DNA from: Archegozetes longisetosus
Lineage: Eukaryota; Arthropoda; Arachnida; Sarcoptiformes; Trhypochthoniidae
Assembly: GCA_018873245.2 (NCBI GenBank)
Contig: JAEMBT020000005.1
Coordinates: 5,566,001 to 5,630,000, forward strand
Direction of reading: 5' to 3'
DNA: 64,000 bases
The notes beneath the pieces were generated by a model. It ran no database searches. It saw nothing but the letters and a program-made list of their open reading frames with translations, and was not told the DNA's origin. Each line of letters starts with the position of its first letter. Positions within the stretch are counted from its first letter, which is position 1. A program made the position numbers and the translations under genes. Below are positions 33,830 to 50,349 of the stretch, piece by piece.

Positions 33830-34420
33830 TAAATACTACTTAAATCTAGCCTTAAATACAATTGAAACTGAGCGAATCTGATCGAAGCAATGAGCTTAAT
33901 CTGACTGATTTAAAACTATATTCACTTATAACTGACCGAATCTGACCTAACATAAATGAAATAAAAGATTTGACCTTAAATAGATATGTATGACATGATG
34001 TGTAGAAAACGTATAATATTATCTTTCAGAAATTAACTATTTCCTTATCTCTCTTAAGTTAAATAGTTGAATTCAGTTATCGCTTTGACATTTAAAAAGT
34101 TGATACCCAGCTTAATCAGACTTGAAATACTATAGTGAATAAGCGGTAAAGATAAAGGGTAGCGCAACAGTATCCTTTCTTAAGTGGTTACATTCTTTTG
34201 TTCTTATAAAGCGTAAAAGATTTTATTGCATGTTAACATTAAATGAAAGTGACAAAGCACTTTAACTACGAAGTGATATATCGAAAAATTAGAGAACTTG
34301 TTGAACTTAGCAAAGAGCCTATTGTACATTAGCTAAGAAGTCTGAAGAATTAATAACTAACCAAATAGTCTATGCTGAAGCTATTATTTGCTTATTTGCA
34401 AAGCAATATACGTGAGAAAA

Positions 34421-34834
34421 ATGTTTAAAGTGTTAATTTGTATAGCATTCATATCCATTTCGATTAATTTTGATGTTTCTGGTCAAGCAGTTTGTACAGA
34501 TAAAAAATGTACAGATTGCAATAATAAGCTAGGTGATAATGAAGTAGCTAAGTGTGGGAGTATTCAAAATGTTCCTAAAGAAGCAAAAGAAGGTTGCAAT
34601 TATCTTTGTAAACTATTTGATTGTGTTCTAAATTTGGCGAAAGCAAAATGTACTGATGAAGAATACAAATCTTATAAAAGTTTTCAAGATGGGATGGCTG
34701 AGCAACTTAAAGGGCAATGCAAAGACTATCCTTGTAGCGCTGCAGTTGGTGAAGCGAGTAGATTTTCTCAATTCTTATGTCTTTTCTCAATTATAATAGC
34801 AACGATCTTAAAAGCCGTTTTGGTTAATAATTAA
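34421..34834 (+). CDS. Secreted, possibly GPI-anchored cysteine-rich protein
   Basis: A single-exon frame of 137 residues from the Met at 34421. I prefer this to the Met at 34388 because it is followed directly by a clean signal peptide (FKVLICIAFISISINFDVSG). The mature part has ten Cys (CTDKKCTDC near the start, then GCNYLCKLFDC, and CKDYPC near the end), implying a compact disulfide-bonded domain. The last 20 residues are hydrophobic (FLCLFSIIIATILKAVLV) after small residues, as in GPI-anchored proteins. A TATA-like cttataaag occurs at 34204-34212. I do not recognise the family. It may be a host gene or cargo of the adjacent virus-like element; its lack of introns and A+T-rich codons fit either. 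Confidence 0.65.
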   Translation: MFKVLICIAFISISINFDVSGQAVCTDKKCTDCNNKLGDNEVAKCGSIQNVPKEAKEGCNYLCKLFDCVLNLAKAKCTDEEYKSYKSFQDGMAEQLKGQCKDYPCSAAVGEASRFSQFLCLFSIIIATILKAVLVNN

Positions 34835-36072
34835 TAAAAAGCTATTTAAATAAATTAAATTATAATATAAATAATAATGCAGATAAGTTTGACACTTAAT
34901 CAAAATTATTTAAAATCTATATTAACCTGGTATGTAGTAATTTAAATTACAGTATATATCAATTAAAGAATTACAGAATTGGATTAGCTATAAGTATGTA
35001 ATCATTTAATTATAATCTATGTGAAACAGAATTAACCTAACAATATGACAATAAAATACTTCAATTATATATAATAAAAATATTTCCTTAGAATAAACCT
35101 ATTTACAATAAAAGGAATGTATCATATCAAAATATTCTATTTTTTATTTCAAATTATTCTTAAAAATTAAATTTTAAACTAAAATGTATATTTCACTTCT
35201 AGCTTTATCATGATTAGTTCGTTTCCAGATACGCACAGCCTGGTTACGAGGTCTCGCTTCCCCATCGGATACTTTAAAATTCAATTAGAACTGTTTCAAA
35301 ACGCTCGTACCATCGCTAGTAAATAAGGTGCTTTTAGAGAGTTGATTGAAGTACGAGCTCGTACGCCCCAGAAAGTTTAACACTAGGTCTATGGGAAATC
35401 GGCTTTTTGAGAAAATTGGGTATTTTGATGGTTAAATTTGGATAAATGCTAAGTTGTGCTATGTTTTATTGGTAAAAACATGTTAAAAATGGGAATTTGT
35501 GGTCAAATTTCTGAGGATTTGCAGACTCATACTTTTGGTACGAGCTCGTACGCTCCGGAAAGTTTAACATTACATGTATGGGAAATCGGTTTTTGAGAAA
35601 ATTCGGCATTTCGATGAATTTTTTTACATTTAGTGTCAAAAATAGTGAGGTTTAGTGGTAGTTAAGGAGTTTTTTATGTTTAGATGTCAAAAATGGTGAA
35701 AATTCGGAGTACGAGTTTTAAGCCCTAGAATATTAATAGCAAATCATGATGATTTTCAACGACTTTCTGCATTATTTTAGCTTAAATTCCATATTAAACG
35801 ATATAAAAACTTCAATTTTAGTGATTTAAAAATGTACGAATCCGTACTGTCCAGCATTTTTCATTGATTAACGAGAGCGACTTATACGCTTATAACAAAC
35901 ACTAAATATGAAGATAAAATTCAATCTTTAAAATTATTTTATGTTCCACAGATTCCACTTAAATTACAAATAAAACATGTGAACATGCGAAGGTTATTTT
36001 GTAGAATATTGCGTCAAAATAACGTCACTAAAGCAATACCGCAATAACAACGCTTATAAAAATATCAGTGTA
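34835..36072. other. Intergenic stretch with a palindrome-headed tandem repeat
   Basis: No gene is seen. At 35351 and 35538 a perfect 14-bp palindrome, gtacgagctcgtac, begins two diverged copies of a ~185-bp unit (both continue with agaaagtttaac / ggaaagtttaac and tatgggaaatcgg), and a third partial copy starts near 35709. Confidence 0.6.
35351..35720. repeat. ~187-bp tandem duplication with 14-bp palindrome
   Basis: Copy 1 is 35351-35537 and copy 2 starts at 35538. The first ~80 bases of each are clearly alike and the remainder is diverged. Each copy opens with the perfect palindrome GTACGAGCTCGTAC. Confidence 0.8.
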
Positions 36073-36184
36073 AAGGGTTGCCGCGAACCTTTTACCCGGG
36101 GGGTTACAGAGAAAACCACTAGAGATACAAATATGAATAATATATCAAAATGTTAGTCTTTTAAAGTGAAAATAACTTACTTAG

Positions 36185-36451
36185 TCAATAATCAGAATGT
36201 TTTCCATTAGCAGCTATTATAGCAGTAATTCTTGAAGGATATAAGCATAAAAGTTTAACAAGAAGTTCACTATCTCTTTCCATTGAAACTTCTGTAATGT
36301 GATTTTTCAAGACTTCAGCAGAAAATCTAATAGAACCAGACTCATCCAACATTTTCTTCTCAACTTCATCCTTAATTATAGCTCCAAAATGCTCTGCAGC
36401 GTTCATATCTGGGAAATTTCCAGGCCAATATATGGCGCTACTAAATTCCAT
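36185..36451 (-). pseudogene. Tc1-like transposase C-terminal fragment
   Basis: An 88-residue frame with YWPGNFPDMNAAEHFGAIIK, equivalent to the WPGNSPDLNPIENLW box that bears the third catalytic residue (Glu of DD34E) in Tc1-family transposases. The first two catalytic blocks are absent because of the internal deletion, so the fragment is inactive. Confidence 0.8.
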
Positions 36452-36532
36452 CGATAGAAATTTTTAAAGAAAACGTTTACACACTTCAATTTCGTTTTAA
36501 AAAACAATTAATTTGATATATAATTCGTATAT

Positions 36533-36675
36533 GTAAAGTTGTGGAAATTTATTTTTGCCTGTCGAAGCTTTCATTAAAGCTTTCAATGAAGCTTTCAATG
36601 AACGATTGAAATGACATCTTATAAAAATTTTTAATGAAAGCTTCGACAGGCAAAAATAAATTTCCACAACTTTAC
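36533..36675. repeat. 46-nt-arm inverted repeat inside the Tc1 element
   Basis: Bases 36533-36578 are the reverse complement of 36630-36675. The loop carries two direct copies of gctttcaatgaa. It may be a small hairpin element or a repair-generated palindrome within the transposon. Confidence 0.85.
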
Positions 36676-36924
36676 CCTTAGTGGTATTCTCTGTAACCCT
36701 GGGTAAAAGGTTCGTGACAACCCTGTAGATAGCTCTGCAATATTGATGCCAACAAAAATAGCTCAATAAAACAGTATTCAAATGTAATTTATACATGAGC
36801 ATGAACCCCTAATTTATTGAAAGCCATAAAAATATCATAAACATTAAATTATCGCATAAATATATAAAAGTAATGATTGTTGTTAATACAATTTAAAATT
36901 TTAGGTTAAGTTATGTGAAATTCT

Positions 36925-37342
36925 GGACCAATGACGATTAGCTAGATACAATGACTATAAAAAGCAAGGTCCCTTCGAGTAGTTATGGAGTGATGATGGT
37001 AGCTAGATGGTGCTCTACCCACACAGAGGTTGATAACTGGCTATATTAAAAAAGTTGGCGTGATTTGTGAACGAGTAGGTAGAGCCTCAGAAGTGGGGTG
37101 GGGACGGATCACTCTCACCGAGTACTACATGAAAAGACCTTGCCTGACTTTTGTAGTCATTTCGCCTAGTTAGTGGTCGATGAGAGAATTCCATCCTCAC
37201 CTCGCTTCTGAGGCTCCACCCACTCGTTCACAAACCACGCCAATTTCTTTAATATGGCCAAAACATCAACTCCCGAGTGGTTGGAGTGCCATCTGGCTAA
37301 CACCCTGATTTTACATAGGGCCCTCCCACTACCGTAACCCAT
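36925..37342. repeat. Composite of two inverted copies of a ~240-bp repeat
   Basis: The left end (ggaccaatgacgattagctag) is the inverse of the right end of the related copy at 40467-40694. Next comes a plus-oriented body (ggtagctagatggtgctct, then gatttgtgaacgagtaggta), and then, from about 37150, the same body in inverted orientation running to 37342. It is G+C-richer than its surroundings. No coding capacity is seen, consistent with a non-autonomous DNA element. Confidence 0.7.
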
Positions 37343-38760
37343 ATCATAAATTCTATGTATAACTTATACATATTGAAAGTCTACCTCTTCAAACAACGAT
37401 AGTCAGGCGACTTTTCTTGTTCTCTCTTCTGCAATGTCAACGAGCGAACAGTGGTACAGGAAAAAACTAGGGGCGTTGTAATCCAAAATAAACTGCTACT
37501 AGCCCTCTAGCTATTCCCATTCAACTGGCCGTATGCCATCTTGTGTTCTCAACCGGAGATGACCCGTCTTTTTCAAGACGCCGATCGACAGCAAAATATG
37601 CTAACCTGGTGAATCACTCGCTTTAAAAGCTCACGCTTTTCGACTTCAATGACATCTTCGGGAGAGGTGACCAAGAAGCCATTGTAAAACCCAAGAATTA
37701 CAATCTAGTCATTCCTCCAGATGATCCTGAGCTTTACCAATGCCCTAAATAAAAAGTGAGCCTCGGAGATCCGACGATTAAGGTGTTTTTGGTTACCGGT
37801 GTCACTGTATAGTAAAACAATGTAGCGATTCGATCGATCACTTCAAAAATACCATGTTTTCGGAATTCCAGCGAGCCACAGAAGAAGTCAATTCTCTTTC
37901 AAGGTTCCTTATGATCACCTACACGTCCTTGTACCGTATCCCAGTTTGTCAAAATGCTGAGCACACCTGGGCTAGTCGAGATATAGTAAGAAAAGTGTTT
38001 AAACTTTCCAGGCAGCCTTGTAGTAAGCACATCTCGACCTCTAAATGATAAATTGAAAGAATAAATTTGTCAAAGGCGGTCGATAAGACCCATATCTTTA
38101 AGCGCAAATATGAGTGCGAGCGCTATTTGACGCTTTAAGATTTTTTATCTTTGTAACTTACTTCAGTGAAACCAAGAGTGCTTCGCGATGGTTGTACCAA
38201 ATCGAACGCGAAACACTTTTTGTCTTCTTATGTACTCAAGAATTTCCGCTAGTTCAGCGATTCATACTGATTTGGTCACCTTTATACTGACAGATAAAAT
38301 TCCAGAAATGGATTAGACCCATCAATCTGCAAATTATCGCCGTCAATTCGTGCGCAACGTAATCTTGGTGCCATCAGTTCGGGTCTATACTATGCATTCC
38401 AACAGGGTGAAAAGATTGTGGGGCCTAATGAAGAGATTTATTAGGTCTTAAAATCACTCCACTCTTTTGGACATTCAGATAGACTGGACGATTTATTACA
38501 AAAACTTCTTGAATACCTTAATATCAGGTCAGGCCTTCAAGAAGTTCCTGCACGATTGTACTGAGTATTTGCGTAGTCCACGAATTGACATCGATGAAAT
38601 GTCTGAATCAGTCCGTCAATTCCTCAAGACGCTCGATTCCTCAAGGTATCACGTGAATCTTGAAGAACCCGGACACCTAGAGGAATTGGCGGACACTGAC
38701 TCTGATACAGAGTTCGAATTGATTTATCTACATAGATTTACTTATTGATATTATTTTAAT
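37343..38760 (+). other. Decayed coding-like region of unknown origin
   Basis: The sequence has codon-like texture and is G+C-richer than its flanks. An open stretch at 38341-38440 contains MHSNRVKRLWGLMKRF, which resembles the His-x-Asn..Trp..Lys-Arg end of some DDE transposases. A 93-residue frame (38467-38748) starts MDIQIDWTIYYKN and has an acidic C terminus. It is probably a dead transposon but no family can be assigned. Confidence 0.35.
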
Positions 38761-38897
38761 ATAATAAAAGGTAATAGAGTTTATCAAACTGGTTGTGATA
38801 TAAATGTATATATGGTAGTTTCAAATTTTCTAAATTTTGATTTTGCAGTTAAATTTTAGGAGCACTTGGATATGGCAAAGTCTTGCTGGTTTTGAAA

Positions 38898-40416
38898 TCG
38901 TCGACTTGGTTCTAGAAAGTTCTAAATAGAAAAACTTATATTAAGAGAAAAACAAGCTCAAAGTTTAGGACCTCATGTAGACTAACAGCAATCATGAAAT
39001 TTTCAGGTGAATATATTATTTAACTTCAAATGTTCGGTACTTTAAAATAATTATTTGAATCGGTGCTAAATCATCTCTTTCCTTTATTTCTGTGCACACG
39101 ATTTTTGATTTAGAACTATCGAGCATTGAAATCGAGCTAATAATTTAGATCTAGAAAGTTCTAAATGTAGAAAAATTAAATAAAAACCTTTAAAATCAAA
39201 CTATTATGAAGGAAACTTTTATTTAAGACAAAAAATAATTATTTAACTAAATTTTAACAAATTTTCTTGAACAAGATTAACTGAATTACATAAATAATTG
39301 ACGAATTATTATAATCTAGTTTCGATAAGTATACGATTATTTGCTGAAATTTTCTAAATAGCATTTATGAAGACTTTCGATAATATTTAAATTTATTTTC
39401 GATTTAAATATTTAAATAATACGGAACAATGATTAATTAAAATTTTATTTCAATTTATTGCTTCAATTCGACAATTGAACAAAAAAATGCTCACATTTCA
39501 CTCTATTAATAACTATGCAGTTACTGAAAATATCCTTATATGATGAAAGAGTTTTACTAATTAAGTAACAAGATGTCTAATATCATATTTTTAACACTAT
39601 TTTGGCCTATAATTAAATAAATTTTATAATCAAGTTATTTATTTTAACTTAAATTGAATGAGATTTGAATTTTTTTAATGTTCTATTGATTTGAAAGTCA
39701 AATATAACGCTAGATTTCATAGTAAAGCTCTTAAGATAGATTTAGAACTTTCTAGATCTAAATTTTCAGTCTTAAAATTTATAGAACTATATTTCACCAA
39801 GGATTGTGAGATAACTATAACTTTTTTTAATGAATGGATTTGAGAGAATGTTTGTCTCATCAAATAGTATAAGCGTCACAGCTATTGCTTGCTGATGTTG
39901 GGTCCTAAAAGTTTGAGACTATTTGAGGGCAGCGGTCAATTATTGCGTAATTAATTTAAGTGTAACAAAATGGTTAATGATTGGTTTAACACTTGAAAGC
40001 TTCGTATTATGTCATAAAACCATATCTATGACGCTCAGATCAGTCAAACCAATCGTTTCGTTCACTCAAAACAATTTGAATCATAACTGTTATGATCACT
40101 ATGACCCCTACGATCATTATGACCTCTGTGACTCAAATTGTTTTGAGTAAACGAGATGATTGGTTTGACTGATCTGAGCGTCATAGAAATCATCTGATGA
40201 CATAAAAGGCAACTGTAAATGTGTTAAGCCAATAATTTATTAGATATAGCTTAATTATGCAATAATTGACCGCTACTCCAAACTTTTAGTTACTGAAGTT
40301 TCCGTTTTAAGACAGTGTCAGCACCTCCTGGTTGCCGGCAATCGCCGTAACGAATATTTTCTTTACTCGATTTCAAAAAATTTTCGATTTGGAACTTTCT
40401 AGAACCAAGTCGACGA
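38898..40416. mobile_element. Nested inverted repeats with TTCTAGAAAGTTC termini
   Basis: The outer pair 38898-38928 and 40387-40416 are inverted copies (tcgtcgacttggttctagaa core). An inner pair, 39144-39167 and 39741-39764, shares the same TCTAGAAAGTTCTAAAT core. The two pairs look like the ends of one element family, one copy lying within another, or of an element carrying subterminal repeats. No transposase frame was recognised inside. A palindromic MITE lies in the right part. Confidence 0.5.
39905..40289. mobile_element. 385-bp palindromic MITE
   Basis: The whole length folds on itself. The ends are ctaaaagtttgagactattt and the complement of ctccaaacttttag; inner matches include cagcggtcaattattgcgta and a nearly perfect stem around gacgctcagatcagtcaaac. 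The centre is near 40100. There is no coding capacity. The right flank reads TTA and the left flank TC, so a TA target duplication is possible but degraded. Confidence 0.8.
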
Positions 40417-40466
40417 AATGTAGATTTTCAAGAAGTATGAATAACTTATGTATAGAACTATATAAC

Positions 40467-40694
40467 ATGGGTGTGTGGTAGTGGGAGGGGCTTATGTGAA
40501 GTTATGGTGGTAGCTAGATGATGTTCTGCCCACTCAGTGACTGATTTCTGGCTATGTTTTTAAAATGGGCATGATTTGTGAACGAATGGGCGGAGCCTGA
40601 GAAACGGGATGGGATGAGCTTCTCTCATCGAGTACTACCCGAAGGGACCTTGCCCGATTTTTATATTCATTGCGTCTAGTTAGTATCATTGGTC
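40467..40694 (+). repeat. Second locus of the ~240-bp repeat family
   Basis: It shares ggtagctagatgatg, gatttgtgaacgaatgggcg, gagtactacccgaagggacc and ctagttagtatcattggtc with the composite copy at 36925-37342. A weaker partial match (aaaatgggcgtggctccacc) lies at 41843-41873. Its moderately high G+C content and termini suggest a non-autonomous transposon. Confidence 0.7.
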
Positions 40695-43600
40695 AAATTT
40701 TGAACGTAACTTAATTAATTCTAATATTATAAGCAATAAATCTCATTAATAACGTTTTAAAAATACAGTACTAAAAAGTTATTATTGCTGTGTTATTCTG
40801 GTTGTTCTGTATTGGGGTTACTTTCACTTGCTTCATTTTCACTTTCACTTGTTTGCGTTATTTTGACGCAAAGCCATTCTGTAATTAACTTAAATTTTTA
40901 TCAAAGGAGAATGAACAACTTCATATTGTGAGTGGGCGGGGTGATCTGAGGCCTCCTTTGGTGTTTCATAGGTATTATAGCCAAATGCAAATTGTAAATT
41001 ATTTATTGTCTAGAAAATAATAAACTTATTGTAATTTTTTATAATGGATCCTATGGATGAATCAAAGTTTTCAAAGAAAACTTTCGACCCCCTGCATCAT
41101 TCTTGATTGGAATAAAATTTCTAACACATGAGGGGAAGGGGTTAAAATTAATTTTAGGAAAACATCATGTTGGGATTTGACCTTTAACACAGAGAATTGA
41201 CAATGAGAACTCATCCGTGCATTCCGATAAAGTTCTAAGGACAGTAACGGTTTTATAATCATCTCTGAAAGAATCACATAAAATTCTTTCAAAAATCGAA
41301 TAACTAAGAATAATATCGAAAGTCATGGACAAAAGAAATTTTTATTTATCATATACTTACGCGAGAAGTCTAGGACCAGATTTTTCTACACCCAATACAT
41401 TCACTAGAATAACTAATTTCTTTATAGTCGCTCGTTATGGGTATTACGGTGGAATGTTCGTTTGTCATCTATGACAATTCTTACACTTGATTTTGGGATT
41501 GATTTTGCATTTTATTATTCTGAATTTATTTGATTAACTAAGAATCATGTGTGCAACTTTGTTATAAATTCCAATATTGATTTATTATTTGTTACAGTTT
41601 GTAACTTTATTGAACTATCATATATATTTATTTTGCTTTTAGAAAATAGCTTTGAAAAGCTTCATAGTAATTACTTAAAAATAAGTGCATTCTATATTCT
41701 AACGGCAAACGACTCTAAATTCTAACTAACATATGCAGCACTTATTCTTGGCTTCTTATCACCCAGGAAGCACCCAACAACCTCCCCTGAGGGCTACAGG
41801 GTAGTACAGCCTGGTTTTTGTGTTAATAGGTAGAGTTTTTTTAAAATGGGCGTGGCTCCACCCATTTGAGTGGAGCATTATTGTTAAAACATAACCAAAG
41901 GAGTTAATCAGAAACATACAGGAACTGGCCTAATCGCCTGCCAAGCTAATATGGGCATCAATTAACGTTAATGAAGAGAAAAATCGAAAGCAAGTTTCTC
42001 AAAGCTACGATGGCTGAGAGAGATAAGAACTTTTATGGATTTACGTATAAAATATTAAAAAATCAACGTTTTTTGAGAATAATTAAGCAAAAACCTTATT
42101 GATCGATAATATAAAGTATTTTAACTACTAAAGAGATTTATAATAGCCACCGAAAAAATGTCTAATAATGACTACGCTATTATCGCCGAGGGTGTCGGGC
42201 GGTACCCTCTCGCACGATATCTATTTAGTCTTGGAAAGTACTGACGCAGATCCCGACTAAGTGAGGCATCCCTAGCCATTATAAAAATCTGAGATGGATC
42301 AAACAAACCACACTAATAATATTAAGTGCATTTAGAAATTCGCATCTCCCCTCAGTTTTCATATTTTTGATAAATTCTATTAATCCCGAATCTACTCTTT
42401 ATAAGATATCATTTGATGCCCATATTGGCTTGGTGGGAAATTAGGCAAGATCTGATTAATTCCCTTCGATAATTATCGCAAAAAATTCACGAGAAAAAGA
42501 ATTTAAATCTACAATTCATAAAATTGTAAACAAGACTAATATTTTGCAAATTTCAGAATAAACGTGATTAGCAGAATTTTTTTGAAGTATTTTTTAGATT
42601 TAATTAAACATTTAATTAGTTTCTATGATATAAAATGAATTAAATACTTTGACGAAGTATAAAAATGATTTGAAATAGTATCTATAACAACATCACTATA
42701 AGGCAAACAAGATGTATTTATATTTTGAAAATTTCTTAGCAAAGAAAAGTTAAACTAAACTATTAAACAAAAGAATTTGCGTCCGGAATAATTTTCACCA
42801 TTTGCTGAAAAATAATGAAATACAAGATCAGTATCTGATTGTCTGTTACTTTGACATTCATTTGCAAAGCATTTATCATTTCTTGTAATTAACACTTGTT
42901 TCATTAGGATTTAGAAACGAAAATGTATTTAATTATTGTAAAAAATATATTAAATTTTTATGTTTGATTTGTCTCATTTAATTTTGAATATTATCCAGGT
43001 TCCAACTTAATTAAAGCAAATACAATGATAGTGAGAAAACACTTTTCAAATTGAGCGGAACTTAAATAAGTTATAATAGTTGTCACTTGGAGTCGCTCTA
43101 AGTCTTTTATATGAAAACTGTTCACTTGTATGATACACGGCTTAGGTCCCTTCTTAAAGCTATGAATGTTTTTTGAATCAGCTACTCAAAGTTACTGATA
43201 TGCAGAAACTCTTTAAAAATATATGACTATTTCTCTGTTAGGATTCCTGTGCCCTAACTCTATCAGATAGATATACAAATCGCATCTAAGGCTATAATAA
43301 TCGATCACTTGTAAAGAACTCAGATTTTTCTTCAAAGCTTTCTAAGGCATTTAAAATTCACCCTCTATTACTTTCAGATTTAAAGTTGATTGAAGTTGTT
43401 TCGAGAGAAACTCTAAACCAACTCATTATAAAGCACTTTGAAAAACTTTCGAATTTTCATAAACTTTTCGAGAATGACTTGAAGCTATTAGAGAAAAACC
43501 TATTTGGAATATATTCATGTTAAGGTCTAAAAGGAGAATGGTATAAACAAAGCCAATCGGTTAGGTTATTCACGTCTTCTAAGTTTCTCCTATTCAGACG

Positions 43601-45043
43601 AATATTCGAACTTGAAAAAACTGCATGAAATCAAATTTTATTCCTATATTTTCCTAAGAACATAACCCGATCGTTGACCTAGTGAATACTGAAGGCGTTG
43701 AGGCATGAATGAAATTACGTTCACTTATAAATTAATTGTTAGGAATCTTTATAACTCAGATTCCGTGACTTCGAAAAGTATATTAACAAGAATATTGCAC
43801 AACAGAATGGCTAGAATTAATTGCAAAAGTACATTAAGCCAACAAGTTTTTGTGAATTGGATAATGAGAGTATCGGAAAATTTTATTATTTAAAGATAAG
43901 TGGCTCAAATTCATGTTTAGATTTGATCGTATTTGAAAGGTTCAGTATATTTGAAAACTATCTTTTCAAAGATCAATTAATTCTTCAAATATTATTTGGT
44001 TTTATATGGAAGTTATCGACATTTTTACCAGATCTAAGCAAATATTGTATATTCGTGATGACGATCTTACAAACTTGAGGTTAATTAAGGAGACTCTAAG
44101 TGAAAGTTCAACTTTGAAACATCAAATATTGAACTTAAACAAAGTTAAACATTGTTTAGTGTAGAGATCAAAATAGCACTTGAATGAGTTTGGCTTGAAT
44201 GATCTAGAACTCACTTTGAAAAGATATAATTAAACCCTCATGAATCCTGAAAAACTAGGAAATCAGTACTAAATGTCAAAATACTTTGCTTTCTGCAAAT
44301 TTTTCGAAAAAATCTGAAAATATTTTCCTCATAAATAGTGAAATGAGGAAATCTAAATTGTTTTAATCGAACGTTGAATGCAAATGAAGAATACTATGAC
44401 CAATAATCTGAATATACAGTGAAATAGGTTAATCTACTAAGAAACAGTGAAGTACCGTAAGCTGATATAGAATGAAATGGAATAATAATTGGAGAGATTG
44501 AAAGATAAATTTGTTTTATTTTGACATATTCGACGATTTTTATTAATCCATATTGCCATAAATGATATAATAAATGAATATTGAGCTTTTCAACAATCAC
44601 TTAGACTACAAGAGGCACATCAAAGTTAAAATTTCACACTATTTACATTAAATTTAGAGCACATTTAATTAAATAACTTAACTTCTAATACTATTATTTT
44701 ATGATAAATTTCACGTTATTCAGCTGTGTTATTAAATAAGAAAATCTAAATTATATAAAATGCATAGAATGCACGTGTTAACAATATGTTAGCGTAAGTT
44801 TAGTTTAAATCTTTAACTTTACTGGTTTTGATGTGAAGGCAGTGAATTTCCGTTTAGTTTTACTTTTCCGCCTCTGATATGTTGGTCGGTTAGATTGAAT
44901 CAATTAAATTAATACAAAATAATAAAAAAAATACAAAAAATTATAACTATATATATTTGCAACATCTCGAATGATTTAAAGACTAGTCAAAAAATGAAGA
45001 GAAATTGAAAATAATGAATAAACAAGAGTTAAATGTAGATTGA
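40695..45043. other. A+T-rich intergenic stretch downstream of TRIM9
   Basis: No convincing gene was found. Short frames at 41071-41292, 43705-44078 and 44394-44600 lack recognisable features. The one unusual patch is a G+C-richer, self-complementary island near 42150-42300. The last few hundred bases before 45044 should be the 3' UTR of the minus-strand TRIM9 gene. Confidence 0.5.
42181..42262. other. G+C-rich, self-complementary island
   Basis: Two complementary pairs are visible: gagggt (42188-42193) with accctc (42204-42209), and gtcggg (42194-42199) with cccgac (42252-42257). They share the same short island and are mutually exclusive or pseudoknot-like. It could be a structured RNA, a SINE fragment or an unknown repeat; it matches no RNA gene that I can recognise. 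Confidence 0.3.

Positions 45044-50349
<5,306 letters not shown>

Larger units (their letters stand above)
26500..33850. mobile_element. Fossil Polinton/adintovirus-like element
   Basis: This very A+T-rich block (visibly richer than its flanks) carries remnants of a protein-primed B-family DNA polymerase on the minus strand, plus several small frames on both strands: a C2H2 finger, a zinc-binding protein, a coiled-coil protein, two proteins with the same C-terminal motif, a one-helix membrane protein and an HTH-like protein. The polymerase is of the type found in Polintons, adintoviruses and related linear elements. I did not recognise a retroviral-type integrase, capsid protein, packaging ATPase or terminal inverted repeats, so the exact family is open. 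The element is broken in several places and also holds an LTR-like insertion. It is probably old, although some small frames remain whole. Ends are approximate. Confidence 0.65.
36073..36725. mobile_element. Tc1-like DNA transposon, internally deleted
   Basis: Terminal inverted repeats of about 45 bp face each other (left agggttgccgcgaacctttt; right aaaaggttcgtgacaaccct). They resemble the CAGGGTTGTCACGAACC-type ends of Tc1 elements, with TA dinucleotides directly outside both ends (36071-36072 and 36726-36727), the expected target duplication. At 653 bp the element is too short for a full transposase gene; only the C-terminal part remains. A further inverted repeat sits inside. Confidence 0.85.

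Noticed and set aside
42181-42300. 5S rRNA or snRNA gene in the G+C island
   Set aside because: The internal control region of 5S RNA and the conserved parts of U1, U2 and U6 are absent.
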